From NCBI GenBank assembly GCA_010028495.1, contig RHCX01000008.1, positions 1 through 33,240 on the forward strand: a stretch of 33,240 nt of DNA. The letters run 5' to 3'. Numbering within the stretch: position 1 is the first letter of the stretch; each line of letters starts with the position of its first letter. The position numbers and the translations under genes are program-made. Origin of the DNA: Nitrososphaeria archaeon. GTDB taxonomy: Archaea; Thermoproteota; Nitrososphaeria; Nitrososphaerales; Nitrosopumilaceae. Below are positions 17,623-27,800 of the stretch, piece by piece. The notes under the pieces were generated by a model. It saw nothing but the letters and a program-made list of their open reading frames with translations, was not told the DNA's origin and did no database searches.

Positions 17623-17749
17623 AAATATAATCCAAAATTCAAATATAAAAATACAACCAAGGATTCTATCGTATTATTATATAATTTGTGCACGGATCGT
17701 TTACAAAAAACAGACTAAATCAAATATTCAGAGCCCAGACTAATAGGGT

Positions 17750-18598
17750 ATGCATTCCAAGGACATCGATAGGATACTAAAGATTGCTCAGGAGGACGCC
17801 GAGCGAATTCTAAGACATGCAAAAGAAGATGCCGAAAGACTGCTTAAACATGCACAAGAGGATGCAGAGCGTGTCCTAAGACATGCAAAAGAAGATGCCG
17901 AAAGACTAGAGCCAAAAGAAGTCCCCGCTCAGACACCGAATGTGGTCAAGCGAGACAAAATGTACACCATAGGCGAAATGTCATCAAGGCTGGCCCATGA
18001 TCTGCAAAACCCATTAACAATAATTAGAAACACGATGGAAATTCTCAAGCTCAAAAATCAGGATGTCGATAAAAAAACCAAGGAAAACTATGACAGAATA
18101 GAGCGAGCTGCCTCAAAAATGTCGCAGCAAATCCGAGACGTTCTCAATTTTGTCAGGACCAGCGAGCCAATAATGGAAAAGACATCTATTTTGGAAATTC
18201 TAAAAAACACAATTTCCGGCCTGGACATTCCATCTGATGCCAAAATAATTCTTCCAGAGCAAGACACCGAAGTATATGGGGATGTAAAACAGCTCGAAGT
18301 TGTATTTTCCAATTTGATACTCAATGCAATTCAAGCTAGTGAAAATGGTGGCAAAGTCATGATACAAACAACAGAAACAGACGGCAACACCATAATCGAT
18401 GTCGTCGATAACGGCAAAGGAATAGAAAAGCAAAACCTGCCAAAAATATTTGAGCCGTTATTTACCACAAAGCAGCAAGGAACCGGACTAGGTCTGCCAA
18501 GCTGCAAATCCATACTAGAAAGCCATGGCGGTACAATTGAATGTGCAAGCATTCCAAGCAAAGGAACGGTCTTTACAATACGCCTCCCACGATACTAA
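17750..18598 (+). CDS. Soluble sensor histidine kinase with N-terminal 11-residue repeats
   Basis: HisKA RLAHDLQNPLTIIRNTMEIL; HATPase N box NLILNAIQAS, DVVDNGKGI, TKQQGTGLGLPSCKSI. Confidence 0.95.
   Translation: MHSKDIDRILKIAQEDAERILRHAKEDAERLLKHAQEDAERVLRHAKEDAERLEPKEVPAQTPNVVKRDKMYTIGEMSSRLAHDLQNPLTIIRNTMEILKLKNQDVDKKTKENYDRIERAASKMSQQIRDVLNFVRTSEPIMEKTSILEILKNTISGLDIPSDAKIILPEQDTEVYGDVKQLEVVFSNLILNAIQASENGGKVMIQTTETDGNTIIDVVDNGKGIEKQNLPKIFEPLFTTKQQGTGLGLPSCKSILESHGGTIECASIPSKGTVFTIRLPRY
17774..17905 (+). repeat. Four tandem 33-bp/11-aa units (ILKIAQEDAER-ILRHAKEDAER-LLKHAQEDAER-VLRHAKEDAER)
   Basis: 32-nt identical segment ctaagacatgcaaaagaagatgccgaaagact at 17810-17841 and 17876-17907. 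Confidence 0.95.
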
Positions 18599-18631
18599 AA
18601 GCCTAAAATCACTGGGCTGCACAGTCAAATT

Positions 18632-19249
18632 GTGAATCTTGGAATTTTGATCTCCGGTCGCGGAAGCAACATGGAGTCCATTCTAAAAGCGATAAAAAAA
18701 CAGAAAATCCCAATTGCTCCAAAAATAGTAATTTCTAACAATCCAGACGCGAAGGGGCTCAAAATAGCCCAAAAGCTAGGAGTTGCGACCAAGGTAATTC
18801 AGAGCAAGGGTTTTACCGGCACCAGGTGGGAATATGATCAAAAAATAATCCAAGTATTAGAAGAAAATGGTGTTACCCCAAAAAACGGCCTAGTCTGCCT
18901 TGCAGGCTTTATGAGAATAATCAGTTCCGAGTTTAGCGCCAAGTACAAAAACAGAATAATCAACATCCATCCGGCATTGTTGCCGGCATTTCCAGGACTG
19001 CACGCCCAAAAGCAAGCGTTGGATCATGGAGTGAAATATTCTGGTTGCACCGTCCACTATGTAGATTCTGGAGTCGATACAGGCCCCATTATTTTACAAG
19101 AAATAGTACCAGTCAAGGACGGCGATACAGAGGAGACCCTATCCAAAAGAATTCTTGCCAAAGAACACATTGCCTATGTCAAGGCAGTCAAGCTGATTGC
19201 CCAAGGCAAAGTCAAGATTGCAGGCAGAACTACGAGTCGGGCCCGCTAA
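18632..19249 (+). CDS. purN: Phosphoribosylglycinamide formyltransferase
   Basis: LGILISGRGSNMESIL, VISNNPDAKGL, LAGFMRIIS, NIHPALLPAFPGLHAQKQAL, GCTVHYVDSGVDTGPII. Confidence 0.96.
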   Translation: MNLGILISGRGSNMESILKAIKKQKIPIAPKIVISNNPDAKGLKIAQKLGVATKVIQSKGFTGTRWEYDQKIIQVLEENGVTPKNGLVCLAGFMRIISSEFSAKYKNRIINIHPALLPAFPGLHAQKQALDHGVKYSGCTVHYVDSGVDTGPIILQEIVPVKDGDTEETLSKRILAKEHIAYVKAVKLIAQGKVKIAGRTTSRAR

Positions 19250-19550
19250 AAAAGTACAAGACTATAAGCTGTTTTTTGTTCCCATGGAATTTGTGAGGAA
19301 CGCCCTTTTGCACGTAATATGCCAGCCCATCAGATATTGAATAGTCCTTGTTGTTTATTTGTAAAAACCCATCACCTTTGATTACATAATACAGCTCATC
19401 CGCATTATGTGGTGTTTGCGTATCCTCTTCGCCAGGCTCTAAAACCAAGACTCCCGCTGCGATATTATCTCGGTTGATAAATGTGTGAAAATATTCGTCC
19501 GAGTTTTTTATCTCTTCAATGTATTTTTTTACGTCAAATTCTATTTTCAT
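19230..19550 (-). CDS. Cupin-domain protein
   Basis: GVLVLEPGEEDTQTPHNADELYYVIKGDGFLQI ... GVPHKFHG cupin motifs. Confidence 0.9.
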   Translation of the reverse strand: MKIEFDVKKYIEEIKNSDEYFHTFINRDNIAAGVLVLEPGEEDTQTPHNADELYYVIKGDGFLQINNKDYSISDGLAYYVQKGVPHKFHGNKKQLIVLYFFSGPDS

Positions 19551-20482
19551 TTTTTCCTCTTGACCTTTTTCTTTTTCTGGAGCCTTTTGATCATTAACGA
19601 AAACAACGCACCTGCCGGAATTCCAATTATTGTTCCCATGCTGACATATGGTGCCAAAAAGAAATCCCCCAACCAGACCCCACCATCGGTTGTAAACTCC
19701 ATGAATGTCCTTGGTCTGAGCAATACCGGGACGGTTTTTGATGTGGTTTTTTGCTCCCCTGAATCATCAGTATACGACACTTGGACCTCAAATGGGAGCT
19801 TGTGCTCAAGGGTCACATTAGTCGGGGCGGTGATTACTTGGGTCTTGATCAAAACAGGCGTGTTTTTCTCTATTATGGAATAAGTGTAATAGGTCTGGCC
19901 CCGAATTGTAACGTCTGATGGCGGGATAATCTGTACTGCAACATCACGTAATACGATATCATCAGATACCAGTTCGATATCAAATGGAAACTCGGCGTTT
20001 TCAAAGATGCTAGTTGGTGTTGTCGTTTTTAGCTGGATCTCCGGCTCGCCTTTTATTACAACTGGAATTGCAATGTTTTTTTGTAGTTTTGGCTGCGGGG
20101 TTTCATTGTTGCTCAAAAGAACATGTGAGTAAATGGCATTAAGATAATGGTTGCCGATTTCCGCATTTTTTTCGGTACTAAACTCTAATGTCCCACCAAA
20201 TGAGCCACCCTTGGACAGGCGCTGTGCGTGCATGGTCTGGTTTTTTGCCACAATATCCTGATTTTGTGATTCCACAAAGAATGTCACATCCTGCTTGTCC
20301 TCCCAGCCGTTGTTTTGCACAAATATCGATACTGCAAAGTCGTGCCCGGCAATGACTGAATCCGGATATTCCACGATTAGGTCCATCGCACCATCCATTG
20401 TTTGTTTTATTGTAGCCGCATCAGCAGAAGATATTCCAGATATGACTAGAATTCCAAATAGAACCAGAACATATTGAATCAA
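19547..20482 (-). CDS. Secreted, C-terminally anchored CARDB/COG1361-like S-layer domain protein
   Basis: Signal peptide, NNGWEDKQDVTFFVE beta-sandwich style, C-terminal TM and K-rich tail. Confidence 0.7.
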   Translation of the reverse strand: MIQYVLVLFGILVISGISSADAATIKQTMDGAMDLIVEYPDSVIAGHDFAVSIFVQNNGWEDKQDVTFFVESQNQDIVAKNQTMHAQRLSKGGSFGGTLEFSTEKNAEIGNHYLNAIYSHVLLSNNETPQPKLQKNIAIPVVIKGEPEIQLKTTTPTSIFENAEFPFDIELVSDDIVLRDVAVQIIPPSDVTIRGQTYYTYSIIEKNTPVLIKTQVITAPTNVTLEHKLPFEVQVSYTDDSGEQKTTSKTVPVLLRPRTFMEFTTDGGVWLGDFFLAPYVSMGTIIGIPAGALFSLMIKRLQKKKKVKRKK

Positions 20483-20629
20483 TTATTTCAGGTCAGCCTG
20501 GCCGTGCTTTTGCTTTAGTTGTTTTTGTCTGTCTGCAAATTCCGAAACCTTGTCGTGTTCTTTTTCCAGCTCCTCAAAGAACTTGTTTGAAAATCCGTTT
20601 TTATCAATAGGCAGAATATCCTTTTTCAT
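20483..20629 (-). CDS. Small hypothetical protein (48 aa), below the ORF-track cutoff
   Basis: MKKDILPIDKNGFSNKFFEELEKEHDKVSEFADRQKQLKQKHGQADLK*; stop TAA directly abuts the TTG start of 19547-20482. Confidence 0.65.
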   Translation of the reverse strand: MKKDILPIDKNGFSNKFFEELEKEHDKVSEFADRQKQLKQKHGQADLK

Positions 20630-20659
20630 ATTACAAAAAGGTACGGTGCGGAATTTAAA

Positions 20660-21874
20660 TTATTTTGATGGTCTTGCGCCAAGCTCGGCAGAGACATCTA
20701 TAGTCTTGCCGTCACGGTTTATCTTTAGAGTTACGTGATCACCTACTGACTTGTTTTGCGCCAAGTACAATATCAGATCATCAATGTCGCGAATCTCTTT
20801 GCCGTCCAATTGTATTATAACGTCTGCTCCGCGCAATTCCTTATCTGCATTGTATACTGCCTCTTTGATTCCCGCCTTTTGTGCAGGACCGTCTTTTACC
20901 ACTGTAGTCACGATAACTCCGTGATAGTTCTTTGGCAGTCCAAGCTGCTTTGAAATGTCGGGTGTTAGGCTAGTTCCAGAAACTCCAAGCCATGGATTGT
21001 CATAGTGTCCTTTTTCTATCAAATCAGGTACCACTCTTTTGATTGTATTAGACGGCACTGCAAAGCCTATTCCTGAGAATTCTCCAGTTGTGGACTGGAT
21101 TGCTGTGTTTATTCCAATTACTTGGCCGTTAAGATTCAACATTGGCCCGCCAGAATTACCTGGGTTGATTGCAGTGTCGGTCTGAATTACGCCTGAAATT
21201 GAAAATCCTGCCTCTCTGTTTGGCAGTAAACGCCCTACCTGGCTGATTATTCCGGTAGTCATGGTGTCTGATAATCCAAATGGATTTCCAATTGCGACTA
21301 TTTGCTGGCCTACTTCCAGATCATCAGAATTTGCAAGTGGGAGAGGAGTAAGGGTTTCATCGGTAAAATCATCAGTTATTTGCAATACCGCAATATCATT
21401 GAACGGGTCGGTTCCGACCACCTTGGCAGAATAAATATTGCCATCAACAAATCTCACGTCTACTATTTGGGCGCCTTCAACTACATGATTGTTTGTGACG
21501 ATTCTGCCATTGGAATCATAGACAAAACCCGAGCCCAATCGTGATGATTCACTTTCCATCGGAGAGCCATTGATTATGATGTTGTTATTTACTGTAGAGA
21601 CCTTGCTTGTTATTTGTACTACAGAATTTTCAACGTTTTTGAACAGTATGGTTAATGGGCTTTTCTGATTTGGATTGTCCGAGATTGCGGCATACTGCAG
21701 CTTTGGCTGCGGTGTGGGAGTAAGCTCGTCAGCAAGTTTAGTTTGGGGTGTATCGGTTGTTTTTGTCTGCGTTGTTATTTTGTTTGTAAATCCAAAGTTT
21801 GTTGCAAATCCAGCAGCTGCCACCAACACAAGGGCTGCAATAATTCCAACCAAAACTTTTTCGCGAGAATTCAT
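20660..21874 (-). CDS. HtrA/DegP-like trypsin-fold serine protease with PDZ domain
   Basis: Catalytic triad contexts NNHVVEGA, FNDIAVLQI, GNSGGPMLN; PDZ region GVIVTTVVKDGPAQKAGI; N-terminal TM. Confidence 0.95.
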   Translation of the reverse strand: MNSREKVLVGIIAALVLVAAAGFATNFGFTNKITTQTKTTDTPQTKLADELTPTPQPKLQYAAISDNPNQKSPLTILFKNVENSVVQITSKVSTVNNNIIINGSPMESESSRLGSGFVYDSNGRIVTNNHVVEGAQIVDVRFVDGNIYSAKVVGTDPFNDIAVLQITDDFTDETLTPLPLANSDDLEVGQQIVAIGNPFGLSDTMTTGIISQVGRLLPNREAGFSISGVIQTDTAINPGNSGGPMLNLNGQVIGINTAIQSTTGEFSGIGFAVPSNTIKRVVPDLIEKGHYDNPWLGVSGTSLTPDISKQLGLPKNYHGVIVTTVVKDGPAQKAGIKEAVYNADKELRGADVIIQLDGKEIRDIDDLILYLAQNKSVGDHVTLKINRDGKTIDVSAELGARPSK

Positions 21875-21944
21875 CGTATCACTGTTTGATCTGATTTTTG
21901 AGCGATATTGCCTATAACCATTACGCAGGATTTGTCAATATCAC

Positions 21945-22003
21945 AAATCATGATTTTGTAGTTTGCAATCATTGCTAATAATTCTGGATTAACATTGTTA
22001 ATC
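21945..22003. promoter_or_regulatory. Three palindromes: AAATCATGATTT (21945-21956), GCAAT-C-ATTGC (21965-21975), GATTAAC-ATT-GTTAATC (21987-22003)
   Basis: Perfect dyads read directly in the divergent intergenic region. Confidence 0.5.
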
Positions 22004-22035
22004 TTTGCATAAATATTTGAGAACACATTAGACCT

Positions 22036-22095
22036 TGACGAGAACGAAGCCGTAATTCCGATAACCCTGTACCTTCAATTCAATCGTTCTCGTCA
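22036..22095 (+). ncRNA. Candidate small structured RNA or large operator: perfect 12-bp stem TGACGAGAACGA / TCGTTCTCGTCA with 36-nt loop
   Basis: Perfect inverted repeat; TATA-like CATAAATATT at ~22009-22018 lies about 26 nt upstream of the 5' arm. Confidence 0.4.
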
Positions 22096-22136
22096 TTTTA
22101 TTGATTAAATTAAATTAGAATCGGCCCAATAGCATT

Positions 22137-23003
22137 TTGTTGTCAGGCACAAAAATCGATGGTTTAACAGTTTCTAGTCTAGTACGAGAGCGAGTCAAAA
22201 AGGCAACCGAGGAACTAAAATCACAAGGAATCCAGCCGTGCCTTGCAACTGTTCTAATTGGCGACAACCCGGCATCCGCCACATATGTAAAAAACAAGCA
22301 AAAGGCGTGCGCCGAAGTAGGAATCAAAACCAAAGATCACAAGCTGCCATCCACAACAACCCAAGCCGAGATGAACTCGCTAATTGATACTCTAAACCAG
22401 GACAAAGAGGTCCACGGTATTTTGGTGCAGCTGCCATTACCACCGCAATGCAGCGAGTTTGAGACAACGTCTAGGATTTCCCCGCTAAAGGACGTTGACG
22501 GTCTGACTCCACATAATACAGGATTATTATCCATGAAAAAAGCGATGCTCAAGGCATGCACTCCATCGGGAATAATGGAATTATTTGAACATTATTCAAT
22601 ACCATTAGAAGGAAAAAATGTCACAGTCATTAATCGCAGCAATCTTGTTGGTAAGCCATTAATCCACATGTTGCTGGAAAAAAATGCTACAGTTACAATT
22701 GCACATTCCAAGACCAAGAATTTAGCAAATGTCTGCAAAAATGCAGACATTATAATCACCGGCGTTGGAGATAGGACAAAATTCACACTTACTCCAGAAA
22801 TGATTTCAGACGGCACAGTGGTGATTGATGTTGCAACAAGCAGGCTTGATGGTAAGCTGATAGGTGATTGCGATTTTGAAAAAATAATTCAAAAGGCCTC
22901 TTTTGCATCCCCGGTTCCCGGAGGTGTTGGCCCCATGACAATTGCAATGCTTTTAAAAAACACCGTTACTGCAGCATCAATGAGCAAACTTGGCAGAAAC
23001 TAA
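22137..23003 (+). CDS. folD: Methylenetetrahydrofolate dehydrogenase/cyclohydrolase
   Basis: NPASATYVKNKQKACAEVGI, GILVQLPLPPQ, PLKDVDGLTPHNTG, NRSNLVGKPL, PVPGGVGPMT. Confidence 0.97.
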   Translation: MLSGTKIDGLTVSSLVRERVKKATEELKSQGIQPCLATVLIGDNPASATYVKNKQKACAEVGIKTKDHKLPSTTTQAEMNSLIDTLNQDKEVHGILVQLPLPPQCSEFETTSRISPLKDVDGLTPHNTGLLSMKKAMLKACTPSGIMELFEHYSIPLEGKNVTVINRSNLVGKPLIHMLLEKNATVTIAHSKTKNLANVCKNADIIITGVGDRTKFTLTPEMISDGTVVIDVATSRLDGKLIGDCDFEKIIQKASFASPVPGGVGPMTIAMLLKNTVTAASMSKLGRN

Positions 23004-23550
23004 GGACAACGTCCGAAAGCAATTTCTGGAAAAACGCGACTGGCTTTCCGCTGATCTAATAGAGATATCAAGCAAGCAGATTAGAAAAAATCTGGGCAAA
23101 ATAGAGCAATACAAAAAAGCCCAGACCATTGCATGCTATCATTCCACAGGTAGCGAGGTCCGCACGCATGAAATAATGCAAGAAATTCTCAGCCATGGTA
23201 AGGTCCTTGCATTGCCACGAGTCGAAGGGGAAAACTTGGTGTTTTGCGAGGTCAAAAAATTCGAGGACCTTGAAAAGGGCGAATTTGGAATAATGGAGCC
23301 AAAGCAGTACTGCAAAATCATAAACAGATTCGATTTGATCATAGTTCCGGCAGTCGCCATGGCAAAAAACGGCCAAAGGTTAGGATACGGAATGGGTTTC
23401 TATGACAAATTTCTAGCAGACAAGAAAATCCCGACAATAGCACTGGCATATTCACAGTCAATTGCAAAAAACATACCACATGAAAAAAATGATGTCAAAA
23501 TTTCCATCACAATAACAGAAGACGAAACTATACGCTCAGACGTATCGTAG
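22990..23550 (+). CDS. 5-formyltetrahydrofolate cyclo-ligase family protein
   Basis: IACYHSTGSEVRTHEIM, VPAVAMAKNGQRLGYGMGFYDKFL; overlaps the folD end. Confidence 0.93.
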   Translation: MAETKDNVRKQFLEKRDWLSADLIEISSKQIRKNLGKIEQYKKAQTIACYHSTGSEVRTHEIMQEILSHGKVLALPRVEGENLVFCEVKKFEDLEKGEFGIMEPKQYCKIINRFDLIIVPAVAMAKNGQRLGYGMGFYDKFLADKKIPTIALAYSQSIAKNIPHEKNDVKISITITEDETIRSDVS

Positions 23551-24810
23551 TCCTTTCTTTCCGATATCCATTCGACAGTATTTGCTGGACCAATTGATCT
23601 TTTGTGCAGCGGAATATGCATTTGATATAGCATTGGATAATGTATCTCCTAGTGCAGTCACCCCAAGAACTCGTCCGCCATTAGACAACACCACACCATT
23701 TTCAAGCTTGGTTCCCGCATGAAACACCATGGCATCATTGCCAACGGCATTATCAATCCCAGAGATTGGTTCGTTTTTTGGATAAGATTCCGGATAACCC
23801 TTTGACGCCAATACAATACATACCGCAGTTTTGTTTTTCCAAGATATTTGGCCCAAAGAACTTAGTGTTCCCTTTGATGAGGCATACAAATACTCGTACA
23901 AGTCCGAATCCATTCTCATCAGAATAGGTTGACATTCTGGGTCTCCCATTCTTGTATTAAACTCTAAAACGTACGGTTTGCCGTCCTGTATCATTATGCC
24001 GGCGTACAAAAATCCGGAAAACTCTATTCCTTCTTTTTTCATAGAAGAGACGGTTTTTTCTATGACATCTTTTTGAATTTGTCTTGCAAGATCATCAGTA
24101 ATTATCCCGGTTGGAGAATACGCGCCCATTCCGCCGGTGTTTGGACCTAAGTCATCATCAAATACCCGCTTGTGGTCCTGGCTTGTAGCCATGGGAACTG
24201 CGGTTGTGCCATCGCACAATGCAATGTATGATGCCTCTATTCCATCGATTCTTTTTTCAATTACTATTTTTGCACCTGCCGAACCAAATGAATTTTTGAC
24301 CATCATTTCATCAATTGCGGATAATGCCTCTTTAGAGTCGGTGCAAACAATTACGCCTTTTCCGGCAGCTAGTCCGTCGGCTTTAATCACAACTGGATAG
24401 TTCAAAGAATTTACGTAATTTTTTGCATCGGTGTAATTATCAAAGATTCCAAATGGTGCGGTCGGGATGTCATTTCTTTGCATAAACTGCTTTGCCCAGA
24501 TTTTGCTGGACTCCAGTTGTGCTGCCTTTTTTGTCGGCCCAAATATCGGCAGGCCTTTTTGCACAAACGCATCCACTATTCCTTTGGACAGTGGTGCTTC
24601 AGGGCCTACAATTGTAAAGCAGTGATTTGTTTTTGCAAACTCTGCCAGTGCGTCAATGTCTTCTGCTTGTATTGGTATGTTATTTTCAGTTCCTCCGTTT
24701 CCAGGTGCAAAAAACACCTTGTCCACGTGCTTTGATTGAGAAAGCTTCCACCCAATGGCATGCTCGCGTCCGCCAGAACCGACAACTAAAACATTGACCA
24801 ACAAATCCAA
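23536..24810 (-). CDS. purD: Phosphoribosylamine-glycine ligase
   Basis: VLVVGSGGREHAIGWKL, GPEAPLSKGIVD, FGPTKKAAQLESSKIWAKQFM, KADGLAAGKGVIV, GGMGAYSP, NTRMGDPECQP. Confidence 0.97.
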   Translation of the reverse strand: MDLLVNVLVVGSGGREHAIGWKLSQSKHVDKVFFAPGNGGTENNIPIQAEDIDALAEFAKTNHCFTIVGPEAPLSKGIVDAFVQKGLPIFGPTKKAAQLESSKIWAKQFMQRNDIPTAPFGIFDNYTDAKNYVNSLNYPVVIKADGLAAGKGVIVCTDSKEALSAIDEMMVKNSFGSAGAKIVIEKRIDGIEASYIALCDGTTAVPMATSQDHKRVFDDDLGPNTGGMGAYSPTGIITDDLARQIQKDVIEKTVSSMKKEGIEFSGFLYAGIMIQDGKPYVLEFNTRMGDPECQPILMRMDSDLYEYLYASSKGTLSSLGQISWKNKTAVCIVLASKGYPESYPKNEPISGIDNAVGNDAMVFHAGTKLENGVVLSNGGRVLGVTALGDTLSNAISNAYSAAQKINWSSKYCRMDIGKKGLRYV

Positions 24811-24880
24811 GCTCGCGCCCTCGTATATAATCGAAATATTCTAGCTTGCTTTATAAAATCAGATCACGGATTTCACAGCG

Positions 24881-27800
24881 TTGCAACTGGAAAAAGAATT
24901 CAATTCTAAAAAAATCGAAGAACAGATTCGCACCCATTTATCCAATATAGATTTGCAGAAAATGATTTCAGATTCAAAAAATGGCAAGCCGATTGTATTC
25001 ATCGAAGGACCGCCAACAATGAACGGAATTCCTCATGCTGGACACCTTCGTGGCAGAATAATCAAGGATCTTTGGTATCGATACAACACACTAAAAGGCC
25101 ATAAAATCACATTCAACGCAGGCTGGGACACACAGGGGCTCCCAGTGGAATTGCAGGCGGAAAAGGAGCTTGGAATTACTGGAGGAAAAACAGAGATTCT
25201 CAAGTCGTTTGGCATAGAAAAAATTGTAGCCGAGTGCAAAAGACTAGTCCACAAGTACAATGAGAAATGGGTTGAAGTGGACAAGCTGCTTGGCATGTCA
25301 TTTAACCAAAAGGACGCATACTGGACATACAAAGATGAGTTCATCGAGCGAGAATGGCAGTTTCTAAGAAAAGCACATGAGACCGGAATTCTGACTGAGG
25401 GGTACAGAGTGGTAGCGTATTGTCCAAGCTGCCAAACATCACTGTCTCATGCAGAGGTAAACCAAGGATATGACATGGTGCAGGATCCGTCATTGTACTA
25501 TAAAGTAAAGCTGGAATCAGAGAATGCATTTTTGATTGTCTGGACAACAATGCCATTTACTTTAGTAACCGATGCAATGGTCGGCCTCAACCCAGAGGAA
25601 AACTATCATTACGTGCAAGTGGAAAACGAGACTTGGATCATAGGAGAAAAAAGACTAGAAGAATTTGCCAAAGAAGTCAAGCTGGAAAATTACACCATAA
25701 CAAAAACAGTCAAAGGGGCGACCTTTGAGGGCAAAAAATACATTCACCCGTTGTTATCAGAAATTCCAAAGTTAGCAGAGCTTGCAAAAAATCCCCTATA
25801 TCATATTGCAGTGTCTGAAGACTTTGTCGATCCAAGCACCGGAAGCGGTCTTGTGCATTTGGCACCTGCAAATGGTGAAGAAGATTACAATATTGCACAA
25901 AAAAGAAAGACGCCGATTTTTTCGCCAATCGATGATGAGGTGAAATTCACAGGTGATGCCGGAAAATACGCAGGCTTGTTTGTGCGCGACGCCGACAGGT
26001 CCGTAACAGAAGATGTCAAGGCCAAAGGCGCCCTGGTCAAAATAGGCAGAATCAAGCACAAGTATCCACTTTGCTGGCGATCCCACCACCCAATCGTGTG
26101 GCTTGCAAGACGGGAATTTTTCTACATGCTGGATAAGTTGGACAACAAAGCAATCGAGGCGGCAGAATCAGTAGAATACTTTTTTGATCAGCCAAAAAAC
26201 AGATTTCTTGGAATCATCAAAGAAAAGCATCCTTGGTGCATCTCTCGTGAAAGATTCTGGGGCTGTCCTTTGCCCATTTGGAACTGCAAGTGCGGTCATG
26301 TTGAGCGATTATTCTCAAGAAAAGAAATTCTAGAGGTGGCAACGGATTTGCCGGATGGTCCGAATTTTGAATTACACAGGCCATGGATTGACAGAATTGG
26401 AATCAAATGCAAAAAATGTGGCGCCCAGATGGAGCGGGAAAAATTCGTTCTTGACACGTGGCACAATAGCGGCTCTGCACCATATTCTTCGCTGACAGAC
26501 CAGCAATATTCAGAGGGAATTCCGGCGGCATTTCTGACAGAGGGAATCGACCAAACCAGAGGATGGGCCTATACTTTATTGATTGAGAACGTAATTCTAA
26601 ACAACAAGCCGGTTTCGCCATATTCAGCGTTCTTGTTCCAAGGACATGTGCTGGATAAAAACGGCAACAAGATGAGCAAAAGCCTCGGGAACGTAATGGA
26701 CGGAAAAGAAATGCTTACACAATACCCAGTGGATTTGATTCGATTCTATTTCATCTGGAAGTCCAGCCCTATTGAGCCGATTAATTTCAGCACTGATGAG
26801 ATGATGTCAAGACCATATCAGATCATCAATACACTGTATCACATACATCTGTATTACAAACAAAACAGTGAATACGACAAGTTTGACCAAAACACGAACA
26901 CTGTCCAGCAAGCAAAGCAGAAAAACCAGCTAGGCTCGCCAGACATTTGGATTTTATCAAAACTGCAAAAACTCATCAAGGACGTACAACAAAACAACGA
27001 CTCTTGCAAGTTCCATGAATCAGCTCGTGCGTTAGAAGATTTTATCATAAATTCTCTCAGCCAGGTCTACATTCCAATTACAAAGGCAGAGCTCTGGGAT
27101 GAGGACAATTCCAAAACAGATAGGCGTTTTGCAATTTACTCTATTTTGCACAAGATTCTCAAAACTTTGGACATTCTGATTCATCCATTATGTCCATACA
27201 CCAGTGAATATCTGTATTTGACAACATTTGGCAAAGACAGCATATTATTGCAGAAATGGCCAGCACCAGAATCGGATCTCATCAATGATACCATTGAAGA
27301 GTCATTTGATCTTATGAAAGAATCCGTTTCAGTTTCATCAGCTGCAAGAATGAAAGCGAAGCTGAAACGACGATGGCCGTTAACTGATGCAGTAGTTTGC
27401 GTTGCCCCAGGACAAAAGCAAAAGCTGGAATCATTATCAGAGTTGCTGTTATCTCAAATGAATGTAGAGACTTTCAAGGGAATAGAGCTGCAAAACAGGG
27501 CAGGCCTTGAGTTAATCTCTGAAATGCAGCAAAAGAAAATCCCGATAAAGCCGCTAGTAGAGATGGACCGCAAAAAAATTGGTCCAAAAGCAAAACAGCA
27601 CATGGCGGCATTACTGACAGCATTTTCCAATACAAAACCAGAAGACATAGTAAATAATCTGCTCAAGCAAAAATCCCATACATTTGATGTAGGTGCGGAA
27701 AAGATTATTCTTGATTTGGAGGACTTCATCATATCGTTTGACGCCCAGGACGGCTATGCGTATTCACAAAGAGATTCCCTGATTGTCTTTATTTCGACTG

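Noticed and set aside
21890-22136. THF-type riboswitch upstream of folD
   Set aside because: No recognisable THF riboswitch core, and the hairpin lies upstream of folD's own probable TATA box.
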